A stretch of 11,495 bases of DNA, from positions 1 through 11,495 of the forward strand of contig CALNCD010000201.1 of the NCBI GenBank assembly GCA_937874965.1. The letters run 5' to 3'. Shown in pieces: positions 6,844 to 11,495 of the stretch. Position numbers and translations under genes: made by a program. Positions within the stretch are counted from its first letter, which is position 1. Every line of letters begins with the position of its first letter. Source of the DNA: an uncultured Erysipelotrichaceae bacterium. GTDB lineage: Bacteria > Bacillota_I > Bacilli_A > Erysipelotrichales > Erysipelotrichaceae. The notes beneath the pieces are model-generated. The model saw only the letters and a program-made list of their open reading frames with translations, ran no database searches and was not told where the DNA came from.

Positions 6844-7740
6844 ATGGCCCAGATTACTGCAGCACTTGTCAAAGAGCTTCGGGAAAAGACCGGCGCAGGA
6901 ATGATGGATTGTAAAAAAGCTTTGACTGAATGTGATGGTGACGTTGCATTAGCCATTGACTGGTTACGTGAAAAAGGAATTGCTAAAGCTGCGAAAAAGG
7001 CTGATCGGATTGCGGCTGATGGATTAACGAAAGCTGCGGTAGAAGGTAATAAGTCCGTGGTTGTTGAAGTGAATTCTGAAACAGACTTTGTCGCTAAGAA
7101 TGAGCAGTTTTTGAACTTGATTGATGTTGTCAGTGCCGAGATTCTTTTGAAGGAACCTGCTGATGTCGATGCTGCTTTGGCACTTGATATCAACGGGAAG
7201 TCAGTCAATGATATCATCGTTGATGCTACTGCCACAATCGGTGAAAAAATTACTTTACGTCGTTTTGAGATTATTAAGAAGGCGGATAATGATGTCTTTG
7301 GTTACTACATCCATATGGGTGGAAAAATCAGTGCAGTCAGTGTCTTGTCTGGAAATGCAACCTTTGAAGTTGCGAAAGATATTGCTATGCAGGTTGCATC
7401 AATGAATCCTTCGTATATTTCAAGAAATCATATGCCTGCCGAGGTTGTTGAGAAGGAACGGGATATTCAGTTGGAAATCCTGAAGAATGATGAGTCACTC
7501 GCTGGTAAGCCTGAGAAGGTCCTTGCTGGTATAGTTGAAGGTCGTTTAAGTAAATCACTGCAGGATATGTGCTTGGTTGATCAGCCGTTCTTCAAGGATC
7601 CTAATCTTAAGGTTTCCCAATACTTGAAGGAAAAAGGTGTTGATGTTGTTTCGTTCGTCCGTTATGCTGTGGGCGAAGGAATTGAGAAAAAAGAAGAGAA
7701 TTTTGCTGAAGAAGTTCAAAAAGCGGCAATGGTTAAATAA
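6844..7740 (+). CDS. tsf: Elongation factor Ts
   Basis: Nucleotide exchange factor that releases GDP from EF-Tu in translation elongation. The 298 residues show the N-terminal UBA-like domain (ITAALVKELREKTGAGMMDCKKAL from residue 4; EKGIAKAAKKADRIAADGL 43-61) and the EF-Tu-contacting core TDFVAKNEQF at 80-89. The rest matches the family dimer-like core, with the HMGGKISAV-type segment and QVASMNPSYISR, and a C-terminal EKKEENFAEEV tail. AAGGAGG at 6827-6833, 10 nt upstream of the ATG, is a strong SD embedded in the last rpsB codons. Only 2 nt separate the rpsB stop from the tsf start, the near-universal rpsB-tsf pairing. The stop codon runs into a hairpin with a T-run. Confidence 0.98.
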   Translation: MAQITAALVKELREKTGAGMMDCKKALTECDGDVALAIDWLREKGIAKAAKKADRIAADGLTKAAVEGNKSVVVEVNSETDFVAKNEQFLNLIDVVSAEILLKEPADVDAALALDINGKSVNDIIVDATATIGEKITLRRFEIIKKADNDVFGYYIHMGGKISAVSVLSGNATFEVAKDIAMQVASMNPSYISRNHMPAEVVEKERDIQLEILKNDESLAGKPEKVLAGIVEGRLSKSLQDMCLVDQPFFKDPNLKVSQYLKEKGVDVVSFVRYAVGEGIEKKEENFAEEVQKAAMVK

Positions 7741-7763
7741 GGACAATTTTTTGTCCTTTTTTT
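7739..7763 (+). terminator. Intrinsic terminator/attenuator between tsf and pyrH
   Basis: AAGGACAA (7739-7746) pairs with TTGTCCTT (7751-7758) around a TTTT loop, and Ts continue to 7763. The stem starts within the tsf stop codon. The pyrH SD (AGAAGGG 7764-7770) begins at the next base, so there is no room for a promoter after it. pyrH and the genes below it must rely on read-through, or on a promoter upstream that would also cross the hairpin. A partial terminator that lowers expression below rpsB-tsf fits best. Confidence 0.78.
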
Positions 7764-7778
7764 AGAAGGGAAACTCAG

Positions 7779-8489
7779 ATGTATAAACGAATATTACTGA
7801 AATTAAGCGGAGAAGCACTGTTTGGAAATGGCCATGAATATGACCGTGATGTTCTTGACTCACTGGCATCGCAAATTCAGGAGATTGTTGCTGAAGGCGT
7901 GCAGGTTTCGGTCGTTGTTGGTGGCGGGAACTATGTCCGTGGTAAGATGGCAGAGGATCTTGGTATTGACCGGGTTCAAGTGGATTACATGGGAATGCTC
8001 GGTACGGTAATCAATGCCATTGCAATTCAAGGCGCTTTAGAGCGTATCGGTGTTCCGACACGGGTTCAAACAGGTATTGAAATGAAAGCAGTTGCTGAAC
8101 CGTTCATTGTACGTCGGGCTATTCGTCATCTGGAAAAGGGCCGTGTTGTGATTTTCGGTGGAGGTACGGGTTCTCCGTTTTTCTCAACGGATACAACGGC
8201 TGCTCTGCGGGCATCTGAAATCAAGGCTGATGTTATTCTCATGGCGAAAAACGGCGTCGATGGTGTCTATGACAGTGATCCAAAGACGAATCCTGCCGCC
8301 ATTAAATATGAACACTTAACGTATATGGATCTTATCCAGCAAAAACTTGCAGTAATGGATTCAACCGCAAGTTCAATGTGCATGGATAATGAGATTGATC
8401 TGATTGTCTTTAATATGAATGAACATGGTACTATAATTAGAGTAGTGAAAGGAGAGAGTCTTGGAACAGTTATTTCCAAGAATCGATAA
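7779..8489 (+). CDS. pyrH: UMP kinase (uridylate kinase)
   Basis: Phosphorylates UMP to UDP with ATP, an essential step in pyrimidine nucleotide synthesis; the bacterial enzyme is a hexamer of the amino acid kinase fold. Seen in the 236 residues: KRILLKLSGEALFG (3-16) at the N-terminus, VVVGGGNYVRG with the glycine-rich phosphate loop, DYMGMLGTVINAIAIQ, the UMP-site GGGTGSPFFSTDTTAALRA, and MAKNGVDGVYDSDPKTNP near the nucleotide site. Length is close to B. subtilis PyrH (240). AGAAGGG at 7764-7770 with an 8-nt spacer supports the start. It follows the tsf hairpin and is followed 5 nt later by frr, the standard pyrH-frr pair. Confidence 0.98.
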   Translation: MYKRILLKLSGEALFGNGHEYDRDVLDSLASQIQEIVAEGVQVSVVVGGGNYVRGKMAEDLGIDRVQVDYMGMLGTVINAIAIQGALERIGVPTRVQTGIEMKAVAEPFIVRRAIRHLEKGRVVIFGGGTGSPFFSTDTTAALRASEIKADVILMAKNGVDGVYDSDPKTNPAAIKYEHLTYMDLIQQKLAVMDSTASSMCMDNEIDLIVFNMNEHGTIIRVVKGESLGTVISKNR

Positions 8490-8494
8490 ACATC

Positions 8495-9040
8495 ATGGCA
8501 CAATATGATTCCTTGACAAGGGATAAAATGACCAAAGCAATTCAATCGTTTGAACATGCTTTAAGCACTATCCGTACAGGTCGTGCTAATCCGAATATGA
8601 TCAATGATCTAGAGGTCGAATACTATGGCGCTCCTACCCCGTTGAGTCAAATGGGGCAGATCAGTGTCGTTGAGGGTACGCAGCTGGTCGTAAAGCTTTA
8701 TGATACCAGTATGCTTAAAGAGGCGGAGAAGGCAATCAATGCTGCAAACTTAGGTGTAACACCTCAGAATGACGGTGCAGTTATCCGCATTAATGTTCCA
8801 CGCTTGACTGAAGAGACACGTAAAGAATTGACGAAGCAGGTAAACAAGCTTTCTGAGGAAGCAAAAATTGCCGTTCGCAATGTCCGCCGTGATCTCAATG
8901 ATTTGATTAAGAAAGATGAAGAGCTTACCGAAGATTCTGAAAAGAAGGAACTCGATAAGGTTCAGAAGCAGACGGATGACTTCATTAAGCAAATAGGGGA
9001 TATAGCGGAGTCTAAATCAAAAGAAATCATGACGATCTGA
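8495..9040 (+). CDS. frr: Ribosome recycling factor
   Basis: With EF-G, splits post-termination ribosomes into subunits. The 181-residue product, near the usual 185, has the family N-terminal helix (KMTKAIQSFEHALSTIRTGRANPNMI), the small beta domain with YYGAPTPLSQMGQISV, the ...INVPRLTEETRKELTKQVNKLSEEAKIAVRNVRRD signature, and a long charged C-terminal helix. The start at 8495 aligns with the family N-terminus although no clear SD precedes it. Only 5 nt separate it from the pyrH stop, so reinitiation or coupling is likely. An ATG at codon 12 (8528) has a good SD-like AAGGGA but would remove part of helix 1. Confidence 0.97.
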   Translation: MAQYDSLTRDKMTKAIQSFEHALSTIRTGRANPNMINDLEVEYYGAPTPLSQMGQISVVEGTQLVVKLYDTSMLKEAEKAINAANLGVTPQNDGAVIRINVPRLTEETRKELTKQVNKLSEEAKIAVRNVRRDLNDLIKKDEELTEDSEKKELDKVQKQTDDFIKQIGDIAESKSKEIMTI

Positions 9041-9045
9041 TCCGC

Positions 9046-9750
9046 ATGAGTGACTCAGAACTGAAACATATTGCGATTGTCATGGATGGCAATGGTCGTT
9101 GGGCTAAGCGTCAACATGAAAAGCGGACTGTTGGTCATTATCATGGCAGTGAGAATATTCGCACTATTGCACTTGAAGCAAATCATAAAGGGGTTAAAGT
9201 ACTTACGCTTTATGCTTTTTCAACGGAAAACTGGAAACGTCCGCTTGAAGAAGTCAATTATCTGATGAAACTTCCAGCTGTCTTCTTGGATGCATATCTC
9301 AAGGAGCTGATGGAGAATGATATTAAGATTATCGCAATCGGTGATCTTAGTGAATTGCCTAAAGATACACAGCGTGTTTTAAATCACGCTATTCAACGTA
9401 CCGCCGCCAATACATCGATGATTCTATGTTTTGCGATGAACTATGGCGGTCAGCTTGAGATTGTCAGAGCTGCCAACCTATATGCTCTTGAAAAACTGGC
9501 TGATCCTGAACTGCCGGATCTAACTATTGCATCGTTTGAGAAGTATCTCTATACGTCAGAGCTTCCTCCTGTTGATTTAATGATCCGTACAGGAGGGGAA
9601 ATCCGGTTATCCAATTACCTGCTCTGGCAAAATGCATACAGTGAATTCATCTTTATAGATAAAGCCTGGCCGGATTTTTCAAAAGAAGATCTGGATCAAT
9701 GTATTCAGGAATTCTATTCAAGGCAGCGACGGTTTGGAGACGTAAAATGA
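9046..9750 (+). CDS. uppS: Undecaprenyl diphosphate synthase (cis-prenyltransferase)
   Basis: Condenses isopentenyl diphosphate units with farnesyl diphosphate to make the C55 lipid carrier for peptidoglycan and other wall polymers. The 234 residues carry HIAIVMDGNGRWAK (8-21) with catalytic D14, GHYHGSENIRTI, LYAFSTENWKRPLEEV (the substrate-binding S-x-E-N-W segment), NYGGQLEIVRA, and the C-terminal signature DLMIRTGGEIRLSNYLLWQ plus AYSEFIFIDKAWPDF. Length fits UppS but is slightly short. The start codon has no obvious SD and lies 5 nt after the frr stop, as in the preceding pair. Its stop shares ATGA with the cdsA start. Confidence 0.97.
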   Translation: MSDSELKHIAIVMDGNGRWAKRQHEKRTVGHYHGSENIRTIALEANHKGVKVLTLYAFSTENWKRPLEEVNYLMKLPAVFLDAYLKELMENDIKIIAIGDLSELPKDTQRVLNHAIQRTAANTSMILCFAMNYGGQLEIVRAANLYALEKLADPELPDLTIASFEKYLYTSELPPVDLMIRTGGEIRLSNYLLWQNAYSEFIFIDKAWPDFSKEDLDQCIQEFYSRQRRFGDVK

Positions 9751-10532
9751 GACAACGGATACTAACAGGAATTCTTATTTGCATTGCAGTCTTCTTTCCG
9801 TTGTACTACGGGGGGTTGCTTTTTAAACTGCTTTTGACGTTCATTATCTCTGTAGGTGGCTATGAGCTGTATCGTGTCAATAAGAAAAAGTGGCCGCCAA
9901 TTCTGCTGGTGATCATGATTTTCTTCTTGCTTGCTATCGGATTCTTGGATTCATCATTGAGTTTAGCGCTTATTTCCGTTTATCTGATTATTCTTTTCAC
10001 GGTGTCTGTTGGGTTTGAATGGTTCGATACATATGATTTATCGTATGTTTTCATGACAACAACTATGTTGGGCTTGGCGGTTAATGCGGCAGTTCAGATT
10101 ACGAATACCACAATAACGGGCCGTATGCCTATTTTCTATATCGTGTTGGTTACAGTGCTTGCAACTGATAGCGGGGCTTATTTTGGCGGAACACTTTTCG
10201 GTAAGCATAAACTGGCTCCTCGCATTTCACCGAATAAAACGATTGAAGGCTCAATTACCGGCTATTTCTTCGGCTTAGCAGTCAGTCTGCTCTTCGGTTT
10301 ACTGGTGATGGTGCCTCGGACCAGCTACACGAGCGAGTTTATTGTTATCGCAAGTGTACTGATGCCTATTGTCGGCCAATTAGGTGACCTTGCATTCAGC
10401 AGTATCAAACGGTATTATAAGATCAAGGACTTCGGATTTATTTTTCCAGGTCATGGTGGAGTATTGGACCGGATTGATAGCGTTGTTTTCAACCTGTTGC
10501 TTTTCAATTTCTTGCTTGTCATTCTAGGATAG
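9747..10532 (+). CDS. cdsA: Phosphatidate cytidylyltransferase (CDP-diglyceride synthetase)
   Basis: Membrane enzyme converting phosphatidic acid and CTP to CDP-diacylglycerol, the branch-point precursor of the anionic phospholipids. The 261-residue protein is strongly hydrophobic with several predicted membrane segments (for example 5-36, 50-89, 128-149 region, 173-189, 198-212, 247-260). Conserved pieces include TDSGAYFGGTLFGKHKL (140-156), PRISPNKTIEGSITG (158-172) and the CTP-transferase signature beginning SSIKRYYKIKDFG and ending PGHGGVLDRIDS (218-245). ATG 9747 is chosen because GGAGA at 9736-9740 lies 6 nt upstream and it gives an ATGA overlap with uppS. The frame extends back to 9699, but only inside uppS. 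The dxr gene that usually follows in Bacillota is missing; rseP comes next. Confidence 0.97.
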   Translation: MRQRILTGILICIAVFFPLYYGGLLFKLLLTFIISVGGYELYRVNKKKWPPILLVIMIFFLLAIGFLDSSLSLALISVYLIILFTVSVGFEWFDTYDLSYVFMTTTMLGLAVNAAVQITNTTITGRMPIFYIVLVTVLATDSGAYFGGTLFGKHKLAPRISPNKTIEGSITGYFFGLAVSLLFGLLVMVPRTSYTSEFIVIASVLMPIVGQLGDLAFSSIKRYYKIKDFGFIFPGHGGVLDRIDSVVFNLLLFNFLLVILG

Positions 10533-10541
10533 AGGTGTTCT

Positions 10542-11495
10542 ATGGATTCATTCTTAAATTTGCTGATTACCGCAATTTCATTTATTTTTGTAATTTTCGT
10601 TATTGTCTCTATTCATGAACTGGGTCATTTGCTGGTCGCAAAGGCATTTGGTGTCTATTGCTTTGAATACTCAATTGGGTTTGGCCCGGTATTGTTCAAG
10701 TACCAAGGCAAAGAAACCAAGTACACGATCCGGTTGCTTCCTTTGGGCGGTTTTGTTTCTATGGCTGGCGACGATGAGGTCAAGGACCAGCCTGTGGTCC
10801 CATTGAATCGGCAATTGCCTTCCTTGAATCGTTTCAAGCGGGCTTGTGTCATGATAGCGGGAATTGTCATGAATGTTGTTTTGGCCGGTTTTATTTTCAC
10901 AGGTTTATTCGCATTGAATGGCACCAATATTGCGCCTAAACCGATTGTCGCTGCTGTGAGCAATGGCAGTGTTGCCCAATCGGCAGGTCTTCAGGCGGGC
11001 GATGAAATTACGCAGTTAACCTTTGAAGACGGGACTGTGGTAACCCTTAAAGATATTACTGATTTAACCCTTAACCTTCAGCTTCATCCTGGTGAGGTAA
11101 CCTTGCAGATTCTGCGAGGCGGCTCAACAATCCAGACGACGTTGACTCCCGTTTTCAATGAAACGGATTCGGCGTATCAGATTGGTATCCAATCGATTCC
11201 CTATGAGCACAAGTCATTGAATTTCATTGAATCCATTCAGTATGGTTTTAACTATTTAATAACGATTACCCAGCAGATGTTCATGGTAATCGGCATGTTG
11301 CTGCGAGGAAAGGGATTTGAATCATTGAGCGGTCCTGTTGGTATTATCAAGGAAACCGGTAAGGCTGCTTCCTATGGATTGACATCGCTTTTCAGTCTAT
11401 TGGGGTTGCTTTCGTTAAATGTGGGTTTATTCAATCTATTACCGCTTCCGATTATGGATGGAGGGCGGATATTGCTGCTTGGCGTTGAAGCAATC
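10542..11495 (+). CDS. rseP: Site-2 intramembrane zinc metalloprotease RseP/RasP, C-terminus cut by window
   Basis: Cleaves membrane-embedded anti-sigma factors, signal-peptide remnants and similar substrates within the bilayer. The window contains 318 codons without a stop. The first membrane segment (about 6-36) carries HELGH at 25-29, the HExxH zinc and catalytic motif. RLLPLGGFVSMAGDDE (64-79) follows, then a second membrane segment about 101-124, a PDZ-type domain about 130-218 (SAGLQAGDEI at 147-156), GPVGI at 264-268 and NLLPLPIMDGGR (298-309), whose D306 is the third zinc ligand. B. subtilis RasP is about 420 residues, so roughly 100 residues including the last membrane segment lie outside. 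The start has AGAGGTG at 10531-10537, 4 nt upstream of the ATG and overlapping the cdsA stop. Confidence 0.95.
   Translation, partial: MDSFLNLLITAISFIFVIFVIVSIHELGHLLVAKAFGVYCFEYSIGFGPVLFKYQGKETKYTIRLLPLGGFVSMAGDDEVKDQPVVPLNRQLPSLNRFKRACVMIAGIVMNVVLAGFIFTGLFALNGTNIAPKPIVAAVSNGSVAQSAGLQAGDEITQLTFEDGTVVTLKDITDLTLNLQLHPGEVTLQILRGGSTIQTTLTPVFNETDSAYQIGIQSIPYEHKSLNFIESIQYGFNYLITITQQMFMVIGMLLRGKGFESLSGPVGIIKETGKAASYGLTSLFSLLGLLSLNVGLFNLLPLPIMDGGRILLLGVEAI

Noticed and set aside
7640..7668. Promoter-like TTGATG-17-TATGCT inside the tsf 3' end
   Set aside because: Both boxes match only 4/6, it is inside a coding region, and transcripts from it would still meet the terminator at 7739.
8528..8530. Internal frr start with a good SD-like AAGGGA
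   Set aside because: It would delete the first 11 residues of a conserved helix; ATG 8495 aligns with the family N-terminus.
9699..9746. Upstream in-frame extension of cdsA to ATG 9699
   Set aside because: It is entirely within uppS; the SD and ATGA overlap support ATG 9747.
1..11495. Mobile element, CRISPR, defence island or tRNA/rRNA genes
   Set aside because: I saw no direct-repeat arrays, transposase motifs, attachment-like repeats or tRNA-like cloverleafs; xerC is the chromosomal housekeeping recombinase, not a phage integrase.

Overview
The window is a compact, entirely plus-strand stretch of bacterial housekeeping genes. Protein content and gene order match the low-GC Gram-positive core (Bacillota). 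In Bacillus subtilis the order is rbgA-rnhB-...-dprA-topA-trmFO-xerC and, elsewhere, rpsB-tsf-pyrH-frr-uppS-cdsA-...-rseP. Here the two blocks are directly joined. Moderate GC, a short DprA, no codY/hslVU after xerC and no dxr between cdsA and rseP make me suspect a reduced lineage such as the Erysipelotrichia. That placement is inference from gene content only.

Block 1 (1-5702): the last 40 codons of a gene I read as rbgA (50S assembly GTPase), overlapped by rnhB (RNase HII). A small hairpin with a T-run follows, then dprA (ssDNA/RecA loader family), topA (topoisomerase I), trmFO (folate-dependent tRNA m5U54 methyltransferase) and xerC (tyrosine recombinase). topA/trmFO and trmFO/xerC overlap by 20 and 17 bp, so these genes are tightly co-expressed. 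Their themes are genome maintenance (R-loop and RNA:DNA removal, supercoiling, chromosome dimer resolution) plus tRNA modification.

Junction (5703-5887): the only sizeable non-coding gap. It holds a weak terminator-like hairpin, a good sigma-A-type promoter (TTGTGA-17-TATACA with an extended TG) and, starting almost exactly at the predicted +1, a two-tier inverted repeat forming a structured 5' leader for rpsB. This is the most interesting non-coding element in the window.

Block 2 (5888-11495): rpsB (30S protein S2, with an unusual charged C-terminal tail of about 80 residues), tsf (EF-Ts), a hairpin/T-run attenuator or terminator, pyrH (UMP kinase), frr (ribosome recycling factor), uppS (undecaprenyl diphosphate synthase), cdsA (CDP-diglyceride synthetase) and the first 318 codons of rseP/rasP (site-2 intramembrane metalloprotease), cut by the window edge. 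These genes link translation, pyrimidine supply, and cell-wall and phospholipid synthesis.

I found no tRNA, rRNA, CRISPR array, insertion sequence, prophage or toxin-antitoxin signature, and nothing resembling a new defence or mobile system. The points worth a second look are the rpsB leader, the S2 tail, the two in-operon hairpins and the gene losses relative to the usual neighbourhood.
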